Positions 23,600 through 34,671 are shown, counted from the stretch's first letter. The stretch is DNA of 64,000 nucleotides from Tragulus kanchil (GCA_022376925.1 JAIOJX010000005.1:14536501-14600500); one strand, 5' to 3'. The notes: generated from the letters alone by a model not told the origin. Numbers and translations are program-made.

Positions 23600-24190
23600 T
23601 AGAATGCATGTTGCCAACGTCAGGATGAAGCCAATCCCGCACTGACCCTCTTCCCTCCCCTCAACTATGCAACAGGGCAATTCTAGTCCAGGAGAGTGAC
23701 AGAGGCTTTGTGATCAGACAAACCAAAGACGGCTGAGAAAGGATAAGGCACGCACCAGGGGAGGCTGCATGGAAGCTCTGGACTTTGAGCAGAACCTGGA
23801 AGATACAAGAATCGGACGTCAGAGAAGAGGGGAGTGCTGCACTGCAGCGAAGGTTAATGACCAGAGACAGAGCAGAGGGAGGTTTGTCCAAGGACAGTTA
23901 GTAAACCTATTTAGCAGGAGAACTAAGTCCCATCAGATCTGTCATTTAAATCTTTAATCTGTTAATACTAATCAAATTCCTTCTATAGGCTGAGTACTAT
24001 AGTAGAGGCCTGGAGAGGCAGGAAAAAAGCAGTTTATATCCTCAGATAACTCAGAGTTCAATAGAGGTATCAGCCTCGTAAACCAGTTCAGAGCAATTAT
24101 GATTGATGCTGTGATAAGAGGTATCCACAAGTGCCTTGGAAGCTCACGGAGAGGACAGCCTAATTTCCTGGAGGATCCCGGGAACCTCCA
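23600..24190. mobile_element. Possible ancient L2-like fragments
   Basis: Phrases such as CTCTGGACTTTGAGCAGAAC and CAGAGAAGAGGGGAG, and GAGTACTATAGTAGAGGCCT followed by TCAGAGTTCAATAGAGG, resemble degraded internal L2. The region is imaged at 24710-25300, and partly at 26183-26386. Confidence 0.3.
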
Positions 24191-24306
24191 TGGAGGGGAT
24201 TGGGTCTGTGACTCAGACAGTAAAGAGCCTACCAATGCAGGAGACCCAGGTCCTATCCTTAGGCTGGAAAGATCTTCTGGAGTAGAAAATGGCAACCCAC
24301 TCCAGT
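24190..24306 (+). mobile_element. Bov-tA2 SINE, truncated at the junction
   Basis: 5' half of the element (CAATGCAGGAGACCCAGGTC to GGCAACCCACTCCAGT), ending where copy 2 of duplication H starts. Confidence 0.8.
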
Positions 24307-25096
24307 ACCCTGAAGCGTTTGAACTATTTGTCCCGGTACTTTCGTTTGGGTTTACCTGAGACATTGCTCTGCTAAGAACTTGCTAATGAAAAAGCAATGT
24401 TGTGAACGGTTGGCTGTGCGTAGAATTCAAGGCAAGGAGGTCAGCAAGATCTAGAAAGATGTGTATCTCCCTTAGACAGAGGTTTACCCACTGTAACCAC
24501 AAAGTTCAACTCAGATAGCAAAGGCAGCTTCAGGGCTGAACTGAAAGACTTCTGACACATAAACACCGAGAAACACAACCAGAGGCTGGGGGGAAGGGGA
24601 CTTCTACCACACAGAGAAGAATTCTGTTGGTTCCCTTGGGTTGTTTCCACTGTGCCCCATTTGGCCTTGACAACAGGAAGGGGCTTCCCTGAACTGTGCC
24701 CTCACTTTATAGAATGCATGTTGCCAACGTCAGGATGAAGCCAATCCCGCACTGACCCTCTTCCCTCCCCTCAACTATGCAACAGGGCAATTCTAGTCCA
24801 GGAGAGTGACAGAGGCTTTGTGATCAGACAAACCAAAGACGGCTGAGAAAGGATAAGGCACGCACCAGGGGAGGCTGCATGGAAGCTCTGGACTTTGAGC
24901 AGAACCTGGAAGATACAAGAATCGGACGTCAGAGAAGAGGGGAGTGCTGCACTGCAGCGAAGGTTAATGACCAGAGACAGAGCAGAGGGAGGTTTGTCCA
25001 AGGACAGTTAGTAAACCTATTTAGCAGGAGAACTAAGTCCCATCAGATCTGTCATTTAAATCTTTAATCTGTTAATACTAATCAAATTCCTTCTAT

Positions 25097-27270
25097 AGGC
25101 TGAGTACTATAGTAGAGGCCTGGAGAGGCAGGAAAAAAGCAGTTTATATCCTCAGATAACTCAGAGTTCAATAGAGGTATCAGCCTCGTAAACCAGTTCA
25201 GAGCAATTATGATTGATGCTGTGATAAGAGGTATCCACAAGTGCCTTGGAAGCTCACGGAGAGGACAGCCTAATTTCCTGGAGGATCCCGGGAACCTCCA
25301 TGGAGGGGATTGGGTCTGTGACTCAGACAGTAAAGAGCCTACCTGCAATGCAGGAGACCCAGGTCCTATCCTTAGGCTGGAAAGATCTTCTGGAGTAGAA
25401 AATGGCAACCCACTCCAGTATTCTTGCCTGGGAAATCCCATGGACAGAGGAGCCTGGCAGGCAAAGGAGTCCATGGGGTCACAAAGTGTCGGACACAACT
25501 GAGTGACTAACACATTCACTTTCTTAAAGATAAGCAGGAGGTTGCTAAGTCTACAGAAGAGAGCTCCAGCTATGAGAAGAATCTCTCTTTAAACCTTACG
25601 TCTGTTATTATTCACTATGAACCCTACAGTACTTCCGGTTTCCTAAATGGTTCTCATAGATGCCAGACTCACTTTCAGCCCTCTCTGTTTACCTGTTGTG
25701 TGCACCAGAGTCAGGGTGTCCATTCCTCTATGCCAAGGCCCAGTACCTCCCTGAAGCTTTCTGTGGTTTCCCCAACTCTAGTCCATAGGAAAAATGACAT
25801 GAATGCTGATCCATCTGAGATTTCCATCAATCAGGCAAGACCGTGTGCAGGAGAGTAAGGGCTGGCATAAACTCATACAAAAGAACCACTGGTTGGGGAG
25901 GGTCCTTCTACGCCTGTTTCCAAAAACATCTCAGGAAAATGTAATGCCAAGTTAGCACTATTCCAGCTCACGGTGTTCTTTCTCCGCTTGGAAACTCTAA
26001 AACACTCTTTGTTGGTGCTGCCAACTTAGAATATATAAATGCATCATTTCAAAAATAAATTTGTCATTTTAATTGTTGCTTGTGTGTCACTAACTAGACA
26101 ATAGTCGCTTGTAGAGTCAGCTGTATCTCTCTAACTTGATAAAAGGTCTTCCATGACAAGAACCAGCTCTCATGTTTCTTCTAGGCTGAGTACTATAGTA
26201 GAGGCCTGGAGAGGCAGGAAAAAAGCAGTTTATATCCTCAGATAACTCAGAGTTCAATAGAGGTATCAGCCTCGTAAACCAGTTCAGAGCAATTATGATT
26301 GATGCTGTGATAAGAGGTATCCACAAGTGCCTTGGAAGCTCACGGAGAGGACAGCCTAATTTCCTGGAGGATCCCGGGAACCTCCATGGAGGGGATTGGG
26401 TCTGTGACTCAGACAGTAAAGAGCCTACCTGCAATGCAGGAGACCCAGGTCCTATCCTTAGGCTGGAAAGATCTTCTGGAGTAGAAAATGGCAACCCACT
26501 CCAGTATTCTTGCCTGGGAAATCCCATGGACAGAGGAGCCTGGCAGGCAAAGGAGTCCATGGGGTCACAAAGTGTCGGACACAACTGAGTGACTAACACA
26601 TTCACTTTCTTAAAGATAAGCAGGAGGTTGCTAAGTCTACAGAAGAGAGCTCCAGCTATGAGAAGAATCTCTCTTTAAACCTTACGTCTGTTATTATTCA
26701 CTATGAACCCTACAGTACTTCCGGTTTCCTAAATGGTTCTCATAGATGCCAGACTCACTTTCAGCCCTCTCTGTTTACCTGTTGTGTGCACCAGAGTCAG
26801 GGTGTCCATTCCTCTATGCCAAGGCCCAGTACCTCCCTGAAGCTTTCTGCGTGGTTTCCCCAACTCTAGTCCATAGGAAAAATGACATGAATGCTGATCC
26901 ATCTGAGATTTCCATCAATCAGGCAAGACCGTGTGCAGGAGAGTAAGGGCTGGCATAAACTCATACAAAAGAACCACTGGATGGGGAGGGTCCTTCTACG
27001 CCTGTTTCCAAAAACATCTCAGGAAAATGTAATGCCAAGTTAGCACTATTCCAGCTCACGGTGTTCTTTCTCCGCTTGGAAACTCTAAAACACTCTTTGT
27101 TGGTGCTGCCAACTTAGAATATATAAATGCATCATTTCAAAAATAAATTTGTCATTTTAATTGTTGCTTGTGTGTCACTAACTAGACAATAGTCGCTTGT
27201 AGAGTCAGCTGTATCTCTCTAACTTGATAAAAGGTCTTCCATGACAAGAACCAGCTCTCATGTTTCTTCT
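25097..27270. repeat. Tandem duplication I, unit about 1086 bp, chained to H
   Basis: Copy 1 is 25097-26182 and copy 2 is 26183-27270. Its first 324 bp are also the end of copy 2 of duplication H, so 23987-24306, 25097-25420 and 26183-26506 are three images of one segment. Differences are CTGTGGTTT / CTGCGTGGTTT and one T/A substitution (GGTTGGGG / GGATGGGG). Confidence 0.9.
25300..25515 (+). mobile_element. Bov-tA2 SINE
   Basis: Complete image: CTGCAATGCAGGAGACCC, CAGTATTCTTGCCTGGGAAA, GACAGAGGAGCCTGGCAGGC and AAGTGTCGGACACAACTGAG. The same element appears again at 26386-26601 through duplication I. Confidence 0.9.
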
Positions 27271-28123
27271 GTCAGGAGCATGACCCTGGGCCCTTGGGGG
27301 CACTGGTAACTGTCCCAGTGACAATGCTTACTTGGTGGTCCTCATTAGAAAACCCCACTAACCAGCCCTGTATGGAAATGTCCATCCACTCAATGGAACG
27401 TCCACAGAAAATATCCAATTAGTTGCTTTTCTCCAAAATTTCCCCGGCCATCTGGTCTGAAAGACAGAATGTCTCAGAGCATTGCCTGGTCCGTGACAGC
27501 AGCTCTAAGGTACTGACTGGATCTGCTCGCGTTTCTTTTATGCAAATGATTGTTAAAGCTACATCTCTGGCCCTGACACGTCCTGCGATGGTCACGACTC
27601 CTCTTCTTCTCTAACCCCAGTCATTAGATTCAGAATGTCCAGGATGCCCAATGTGTGCTCATCTGTACACCTGACCTTTCTCTGGCATCCATGCTGTAGC
27701 TCAAACCACAGCCCCACGGGACATCTTTCACTTCTAACAAGGGTAACTGTAGCATTTACCACTTAAGGTGTTGCGTTCTTGAGCATGAAAGGAGGCGCTC
27801 ATAGTAATTACTCTGACACAACCAGGACCCACAGTGACTCTGCTTACTTTCTCTCACTCCTTGATGATTCATCAAGCAATCATCAGGTCTTATCCATTCT
27901 ATCTCCGAAAGATCTCTCAGGCTCTGCTGACCCCATTTTGTTGCCATTATCTCTTGCTCTCAGTTTTACAAATTTCCAGTCCATTTTCTACCTAACAGAG
28001 GGATCTTTCTGAAATAGACATTTGATCATCTCACCCTGTGTTCAAAAACACTTCAAAGATCTTGGATTTTTTTTTTTTAAGAAACAAGTTCAAGCTCAAT
28101 CTGTTCCCCACTTACCACTTTTT
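27271..28123. other. Unannotated non-coding stretch
   Basis: Mostly pyrimidine-rich sequence. L2-like phrases are faint near 27960-28060 (CTAACAGAGGGATCTTTCTG, then TTTGATCATCTCACCC). A T run lies at 28069-28078. No gene seen. Confidence 0.4.
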
Positions 28124-28124
28124 T

Positions 28125-28315
28125 TTGTATATTTCTCAGAAGCACTAATGCCAGTCCTACATTGTGGACAAATGTGAGCAAGGATCATCCACACTTGATG
28201 TTTCCCGTCTGTTCCTTTTTCTAGCCATCCATCCGTCCATCCGTCCATCTATCCACCTATTTGTTCACCAAATAACGTCAGTGAAGTTTAAACTCTATAA
28301 ACAATGGCGTCAAGG
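28125..28315 (+). repeat. Diverged direct repeat, copy 1
   Basis: About 190 bp related to 29960-30135, by eye roughly 80% identical with indels. Shared blocks are AATGCCAGTCCT, TTGTGGACAAAT, AGCAAGGATC, a CCAT/CCGT minisatellite and TAAACTCTATAAA followed by GTCAAGG. It is not one of the 1.1-kb duplications. Family unknown. Confidence 0.75.
28221..28262. repeat. CCAT/CCGT tetranucleotide array
   Basis: Ten or so CCAT/CCGT/CTAT units within the diverged direct repeat. Confidence 0.85.
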
Positions 28316-28369
28316 CAGTCTACTCTCATTGTCCTTGTCTCCTATGACCCTTGCACACAATGTGTGATG

Positions 28370-28640
28370 CTTTAGGTTCCCAGCAAATGTTGTACTCTCT
28401 CATCACACAGCCTTTACACAGGCTCTTCCCAATGCCTCAAACCCTTCTGTTTCCTTACATCTTTCACAAGGTGAACTCCTATTTACCCTTCAGTACCCCT
28501 TCAATCTTACCCCCAAAATTTACAACTAGCCTCCACCCAGCAATTGGAATGCCTTAGCTAGAACATGAATCTAACCACGTCACTTCTTTGATTAAACAAT
28601 TCAGTGATTTCTGATCTAGAAAATCCAACCTCCTTAGCAG
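28370..28640 (+). mobile_element. L2 LINE fragments
   Basis: CCTTTACACAGGCTCTTCCC, CCTCAAACCCTTCTG and AGGTGAACTCCTATTTACCC, then a second piece with AACCACGTCACTTCTTTGAT and CCAACCTCCTTAGC. The pieces are out of consensus order, so probably two fragments. Confidence 0.55.
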
Positions 28641-28734
28641 AACCCTGAAACCATGGGTTTCTACTGCTCTTCTTTTCCTTTTACCACTCCTTGTGCCTAG
28701 GATGTCTCTCCATATTTTGGTGTGGCGGGGGCGG

Positions 28735-28920
28735 TGCTGGGTTTGAATCTTGGTTTTGACACTTATTGGGAAGTGATCTTGGGCAAATTTAGAATCTATC
28801 TCTGTGTGTTAACTTTATCCTGCATACAATAGGGATAATCACAGTATCAATCTCAGAGTCTGGGGGGAAGATGACACAAATGAGGATTTTTAACCAATGC
28901 ATGTAATAAACACTTAGTGA
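28735..28920 (+). mobile_element. MIR SINE
   Basis: Tracks the MIR consensus: GGGTTTGAATCTTGGTTTTG, GATCTTGGGCAAATTTAG, CAATAGGGATAATCACAGTA and AACACTTAGTGACTATTAGC. Nearly full length. Confidence 0.75.
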
Positions 28921-28991
28921 CTATTAGCCATCATTATTAGTGTGTTTATAGTTACTGGCACTCTACACGCTCCTTCAAGAAACATTATCTC

Positions 28992-29325
28992 GGGGCTTCC
29001 CTGGTGGTCCAGTGGGTAAGGACACCGCCTTGCAGTGCAAGGGACGCCGGTCCGATCCCTGGCCTGGGAAGATCCCACGTGCTGCGGAGCGGCTGGACCC
29101 ATGTGTCCAACTACCGAGCCGGAGCTCTGGAGCGCATGCGCCCAGAGCCGGTGCTCTGCAGCGACAGATGCCACCGCGATGGGAGGACCACACGGGCCAA
29201 AGAACAAAGATGGATGAAAATGGACAAATGAAAGACCAATAGAAGTGGCCCGCCTGCTCCCTTCCCTCCGCACCCCACCCCCACCTAAATAAATAAATAA
29301 ATCTTTAAAAAAAAAAAAAAAAAGT
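28992..29325 (+). mobile_element. CHR-2-like SINE, long-tail type
   Basis: Best-preserved member in the window. It has head, B box, GCATGCGCCCAGAGCCGGTG, GGGCCAAAGAACAAAGATGG, GAAGTGGCCCGCCTGC, C-rich tract, (AAAT)n, TCTTT and an A tail. Flanked by a perfect 15-bp target duplication AAGAAACATTATCTC (28977-28991 and 29326-29340). Confidence 0.95.
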
Positions 29326-29379
29326 AAGAAACATTATCTCCTTCAAGAAACTCCTGTTCAGCCTCCAGGTTGCATTCAT

Positions 29380-29690
29380 TCATTCAGTAATAGGTTTTAA
29401 ACCCATACACATCTTCCAGAGACTCTCTAGATACTAAGAAATAAAGTTGAATCAAGAAGGGCTTGCTTTCAAGACTATCATAGTCTGATGCTCCTCCCAG
29501 ATCCTGATGGTGGTAGTTTCACCATAAAGGCTCAGTATCCTCTGTTCATCTGGTACCTTCCCCCAGAGGTGGCAGGATCCTCAGAGGCATAAACGGATCT
29601 GTCCACTCTTGATCCTCCAGGGCCCAGGACACTTCCTGGCACATAGTAGGCTCTCAATTAATATTTGTTGGAATGTATACCATATTTTAT
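29380..29690 (+). mobile_element. L2-like fragment(s)
   Basis: TTCATTCATTCAGTAATAGG, a diverged middle, then GGGCCCAGGACACTTCCTGG and CACATAGTAGGCTCTCAATT, which is close to the L2 3' terminus. Confidence 0.55.
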
Positions 29691-29959
29691 CATTTGTCTT
29701 ACACAACTCTTGGGAAATATTATGCAAGCAAGTCTGTCTCAAATGCATAGAAACCACCTTATACCAGTTCTAAAAATTGTCCTTGTTTCTGCTATGCTGG
29801 AGGAAATAAAAGTGTTACTGTATTCTTTGTTATTTCTGATCATTTCAGAAGTCTGAAAACCTTAGACAAAATATGCAACAGACTATTTTAAGTTATGGAT
29901 AGGAGTGAATCACACTTATTTAGGTTACATTTTCTTAGTAAGCCTCATAAAAATAACCA
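29691..29959. other. Unannotated AT-rich stretch
   Basis: No recognised feature. A 63-codon open frame (29665-29856) has no family resemblance. Confidence 0.35.
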
Positions 29960-30135
29960 TTGTATATGTCTCTGAAGCATTAATGCCAGTCCTGTGTTGT
30001 GGACAAATTTAAGCAAGGATCCATCCAGGTCTTCTGTCCCTCTTTCCATCCACCCATCCGTCCATCAATCACTCCACCCATTGATTCACCAGTTACCATC
30101 CGCTAAGCTTAAACTCTATAAAAATGGTGTCAAGG
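29960..30135 (+). repeat. Diverged direct repeat, copy 2
   Basis: Partner of 28125-28315 in the same orientation, offset about 1.83 kb. Contains its own shorter CCAT/CCGT array (30047-30080). Divergence is far above that of the 1.1-kb duplications, so this pair is old and independent. Confidence 0.75.
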
Positions 30136-30448
30136 TACGAAAATCTTCTTATGCATTTCAGTCTTTCTTTTTCAATATTTTAAGTTCATTGGAGTATAGG
30201 GTGGTTTACAATGTTGTATTAGGTGTACAGGAAAGTGATTCAGTTATACATATACATATATTCATTCTTTTTTAGATTCTTTTCTCATATAGGTTATCAC
30301 AGTTTATTGGGTAGAGTTCTCTGTTTAGAAGCAGGTCCTTGTTGGTTATCTGTCTTATATACAGTAGTGTGTGTATGTTCATCCCAAGCCTCTGATTTAT
30401 CTTTCCCTCTCCCACGTTTCCCCTTAGGTAACTATAAGCTTGTTTTTT

Positions 30449-30700
30449 GTTTTGTTTTGTTTTTTATTTATTTATTTTCATCCATCTTTATTCTTTGGCC
30501 TGTGTGGGCCTTCCATCGCAGTAGCCTCTCTCCTTGCAGAGCACCAGCTCTGGGTGCATGTGCTCCAGAGTGCTGACTCATAATTGGACACAGCGGTCCA
30601 GCCACTCCACGGCATGTAGGATCTTCCCAGGCCAGGGATCGAACCAGTGCCCCTTGCACTGCAAGGGGGACTCTTTACCCATTGGACCACCAGGGAAGCC
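30449..30700 (-). mobile_element. CHR-2-like SINE
   Basis: Reverse orientation: ATTTTCATCCATCTTTATTC, GGATCGAACC (B box) and CCACCAGGGAAGCC. Target duplication CTATAAGCTTGTTTTTG at 30432 and 30701. Confidence 0.9.
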
Positions 30701-30763
30701 CTATAAGCTTGTTTTTGTTATCTCTAAGCCTGCTTTATTTTGTAAATAAGTTCATTTGTATCT

Positions 30764-31097
30764 TTTTTTTTTTTTTAATGAGCCAGTATCTTAATTACTA
30801 GCTGCATCTTCTCAATATCTTCTTTTTTAGGGGGTGGGCGGGTCACTTCTATTGTTCTTTCATTGATCTATTTTCATCCATCTTTGTTCTTTGGCCCATG
30901 TGGGCCTCCCATCGCAATGGCCTCTGTTGTTGCAGAGCGCTGGCTCTGGGCGCATGTGCTCCAGAGCTCTGGCTCAGTAATTGGACACATCGGTCCAGCC
31001 ACTCTGCGGCACGTGGGATCTCCCCAGGCCAGGGATCGAACCGGCGCCCCTTGCACTGCAAGGCGGTGTCCTTACCCACTGAAACACCAGGGAAGCC
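30764..31097 (-). mobile_element. CHR-2-like SINE with extra 3' sequence
   Basis: Target duplication TCATTTGTATCT at 30752-30763 and 31098-31109 bounds 334 bp. The SINE body occupies about 30833-31097. Between the body and the poly(T) at the left target duplication lie about 60 bp (roughly 30777-30832) not found in other family members. This is compatible with a transduced or read-through 3' tail. Confidence 0.85.
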
Positions 31098-31280
31098 TCA
31101 TTTGTATCTCTTTAAAATTATTTTCCATAATGAGTTATATCATATACCTGTAATGTTTCTTATAGAGTTTTCAGCATTAGAAGTAGAAGAAAAGAAGACA
31201 ATATGAATGTGTAATTGCTCCTTTAAAACAGTTATTATTGCTATTATTATCTCATTATAAGCACTTTTTTCAGTGTTTGT

Positions 31281-31400
31281 GAGCATCACCAACTCAATGG
31301 ACATGAATTTGAGCAAACTCTAGGAGATGGTGAAGGACAGAGGAACTGCATGCTGCAGCCCATGGGAATGCAAAAAGTCACGACAGAGTAACCGAACATG
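31281..31400 (+). mobile_element. BovB/Bov-A 3'-end fragment
   Basis: ATCACCAACTCAATGGACAT, GAATTTGAGCAAACTCTAGG, AGATGGTGAAGGACAGAGGA and CTGCAGCCCATGGGAATGC match the 3' terminal module of ruminant BovB. This longer form favours BovB over Bov-A. Confidence 0.8.
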
Positions 31401-31415
31401 CCCTGTTTGGGGAAA

Positions 31416-33722
31416 AGTTATCTTTTGAAGAAAGTAGCATAAAGTTTTCACATTGCTTTGGTAAATCAAACCTGAATAAATAGGTAAAAGTCTTGAGAAT
31501 GTCACAGAGCTAGGACATCAAGGCCTCACGAGCCAATAGAGAGAGATGATCATGTGGTTCTAAGTTAGACAGTAAACCTCCCAATGCTTGCTTGGCAAAT
31601 TGTAATCATTATCAGTGCCAAGTACACTAATAACACTAATAAATCCAGTCCCCCAAACCAAACTTAATTGACCTGGGATAATTGCAAATGCCAGTTGTAG
31701 TAAAAAGGGAAAAGGCTTATCATGCACTCTCTTTATGGTTATACACTCTCAGAAGCAACCCGTCAAGAAAACACTTTCTTTTAAGAACCCCCCACAAGAA
31801 CACATCAGTCCCCAGAGTGCATGGAGTTCTACCCTCTCCAAAGAGTCTGATCTTTACTGAATCAAATAAGAAAATGCTCTTGGACAAGTCATTCCCTGCA
31901 TAGTTACAGAGCTCCATCTGCTGAACAAGGAACAAATAGCATACCCCAAAGCCAGGAAATCTCAAAGGTGATAAAAGCAATGGAGCAAACCCATGATGGC
32001 AGGAAAGCCATCACGTAGTCTGGCGAGAGAGCTCCTTTTCAGAAACAATCACGTAGTCTAATGAGACCTCCTTCTCAGAAACCCTGAGCCTGCCACCTTG
32101 CAGCCAAGTTCCGTTAACTTCATTAAACATTAAACAGCAACAAGCAAAGGTTGTATGGTTACTTGGCATCGTCTATCCTTATGAGAATAGTCAAGAAGTT
32201 GGAGGAATAATATAGGACAATTTCCAAGCTCACCTATGCTCCTTCTGCTGTGTGTGGGGACCCTGGGTTTCTAATCCTGTATAGAACCAATACAAATATA
32301 TCCCAACTGTGAGTAACTGATGATAGCCTCACAGAAGAGTTGCTTTCTCTCTGTGTTCCAAAACCACTGCCACAGTTTCCAGTGTTTCCCTCAATATTGG
32401 ACCATCAGCACTTCCCAGGGTATGCCCACCTGTTCTTCAGGAAGCAGCAACCCACAAACTCAAAGGCAGTATCTGAAACCATTTGCTTCTTTGGAGTGCT
32501 TTTTCTTACAGAGTGCATCTTGAAATCTCAAGAGACTTATTCCATGGGGACTTTAGGGAGACATTCTAACAGCAAGTTATCTTTTGAAGAAAGTACATTT
32601 TCACATTGCTTTGGTAAATCAAACCTGAATAAATAGGTAAAAGTCTTGAGAATGTCACAGAGCTAGGACATCAAGGCCTCACGAGCCAATAGAGAGAGAT
32701 GATCATGTGGTTCTAAGTTAGACAGTAAACCTCCCAATGCTTGCTTGGCAAATTGTAATCATTATCAGTGCCAAGTACACTAATAACACTAATAAATCCA
32801 GTCCCCCAAACCAAACTTAATTGACCTGGGATAATTGCAAATGCCAGTTGTAGTAAAAAGGGAAAAGGCTTATCATGCACTCTCTTTATGGTTATACACT
32901 CTCAGAAGCAACCCGTCAAGAAAACACTTTCTTTTAAGAACCCCCCACAAGAACACATCAGTCCCCAGAGTGCATGGAGTTCTACCCTCTCCAAAGAGTC
33001 TGATCTTTACTGAATCAAATAAGAAAATGCTCTTGGACAAGTCATTCCCTGCATAGTTACAGAGCTCCATCTGCTGAACAAGGAACAAATAGCATACCCC
33101 AAAGCCAGGAAATCTCAAAGGTGATAAAAGCAATGGGAGCAAACCCATGATGGCAGGAAAGCCATCACGTAGTCTGGCGAGAGAGCTCCTTTTCAGAAAC
33201 AATCACGTAGTCTAATGAGACCTCCTTCTCAGAAACCCTGAGCCTGCCACCTTGCAGCCAAGTTCCGTTAACTTCATTAAACATTAAACAGCAACAAGCA
33301 AAGGTTGTATGGTTACTTGGCATCGTCTATCCTTATGAGAATAGTCAAGAAGTTGGAGGAATAATATAGGACAATTTCCAAGCTCACCTATGCTCCTTCT
33401 GCTGTGTGTGGGGACCCTGGGTTTCTAATCCTGTATAGAACCAATACAAATATATCCCAACTGTGAGTAACTGATGATAGCCTCACAGAAGAGTTGCTTT
33501 CTCTCTGTGTTCCAAAACCACTGCCACAGTTTCCAGTGTTTCCCTCAATATTGGACCATCAGCACTTCCCAGGGTATGCCCACCTGTTCTTCAGGAAGCA
33601 GCAACCCACAAACTCAAAGGCAGTATCTGAAACCATTTGCTTCTTTGGAGTGCTTTTTCTTACAGAGTGCATCTTGAAATCTCAAGAGACTTATTCCATG
33701 GGGGACTTTAGGGAGACATTCT
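31416..33722. repeat. Tandem duplication J, unit about 1158 bp
   Basis: Copy 1 is 31416-32567, then AACAGC filler, then copy 2 is 32574-33722. The left end of copy 2 is shortened (AGTACATTTTCAC for AGTAGCATAAAGTTTTCAC). Copy 1 has G2 for G3 near 31984 and G4 for G5 near its right end. Confidence 0.9.
31440..32560. other. Unclassified sequence inside duplication J
   Basis: No SINE, L1 or L2 recognised. The phrase CACGTAGTCT occurs twice about 40 bp apart (near 32010-32060). Could be an unrecognised old LTR or DNA transposon, or single-copy sequence. Open frames (73-86 codons) lack family features. Confidence 0.35.
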
Positions 33723-34183
33723 GCCACAGAACAACTCGCAAACCTTCCGGTCTCCCTCATTGTCTGAAAGATCCTAATTCCTCATTAGCAATTAGTTATT
33801 GTTGTCTAGGATCCCAAAGGCTTTCTAGTCAAATGCAAATACTTTCTTCTATGTTTTATCTGTGATATCTGCTCCCTCGCTTTGAATTGTACTTTGCTGT
33901 TGGCTTACTTATTCTTGAATCATCTTATGGAATCATCAGCTCAATAGTTGGATGCCTCCTGTCCTCTCCTGCTGCCCAGAAGCAGCTCTCTGCCTGGAGA
34001 AAGTCATCTACAAGGGGACAGACTCATGGACGAGGACCACGGGAAGCCTCTGAGAGACCATGCGAATCAGGCCAGCTTTTCCAAGCACTGAAATGAACCT
34101 GCAGGAGCCTTGCAGGCAAAGGTATATTTTGGGACATCAACACTGCACATTACAAGTTAAGTCTCCTGTTTCACATTAAGTGT

Positions 34184-34225
34184 CTCTCTCTCACTCTCTC
34201 CCACACACACATACACACACCCTAA
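34184..34225. repeat. TC then CA low-complexity tract
   Basis: TC-rich run followed by a CA-rich run. Image at 35246-35288. Confidence 0.8.
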
Positions 34226-34553
34226 GACACATTGATACCATCATTCATTTCTCATTGCCTCTGATTGTCTCTTTCTGTATCTGTCTGTCTTTTTCACTGT
34301 GTTTCAATCTCTGTGACTCTGTTTTCTGTGTCTATCTTAATCTACTTCTCCCCCAACGTATCCTTTTAATTAAAATAATGAAATCGTATTGTCAAATGGC
34401 TGTCACTAATTGGTCACATGAGCCAGTGTGACCTGCCCCATTTATAGGTTATTCTTTCTGAACTACAGAGACCTCACTGAATAAGGATTTTCCAGAGAAG
34501 AAATTGACACTTTTGTATTCCCAAGATTTGAATGCTTAAGAATGGTCTAGCAT

Positions 34554-34671
34554 GGGAATTCCCTGGTGGCCCAGTAGTTATGACTCTGAGCTTTCACTGC
34601 CAAGGGTGAGGGTTCGATCCTGGCTAGTGAAGTAAGAGCCCACAAGTCATGTCATGTAGCCAAAAAAAAAA
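34554..34671 (+). mobile_element. CHR-1/Bov-tA1-type SINE
   Basis: GGGAATTCCCTGGTGGCCCA, GGGTTCGATCC, then CATGTAGCC and an A run. Short form of about 118 bp. The better copy is at 35617-35737. Confidence 0.8.

Larger units (their letters stand above)
23197..25420. repeat. Tandem duplication H, unit about 1110 bp
   Basis: Copy 1 is 23197-24306 and copy 2 is 24307-25420. The junction lies inside a Bov-tA2 element (CCACTCCAGT|ACCCTGAAG). The right end of copy 1 lacks CTG (CTACCAATGC), while copy 2 and the later copy at 26427 read CTACCTGCAATGC. The left end of copy 2 carries GAAGCGTTT for GAAGAGTTT. Confidence 0.9.
30150..31160 (-). mobile_element. L1 3' UTR carrying two SINE insertions
   Basis: L1 pieces at 30150-30448 (GGAGTATAGGGTGGTTTACA, AGTGATTCAGTTATACATAT), 30701-30763 (TGTAAATAAGTTCATTTGTA) and 31098-31160 (TGAGTTATATCATATACC). 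They read in normal reverse L1 order once the two SINEs and their target duplications are removed. Confidence 0.8.

Noticed and set aside
28221..28262. CCAT/CCGT array as the sole reason for similarity between 28.1 and 30.0 kb
   Set aside because: Shared non-repetitive blocks on both sides (AATGCCAGTCCT, TAAACTCTATAAA) show real homology beyond the array.
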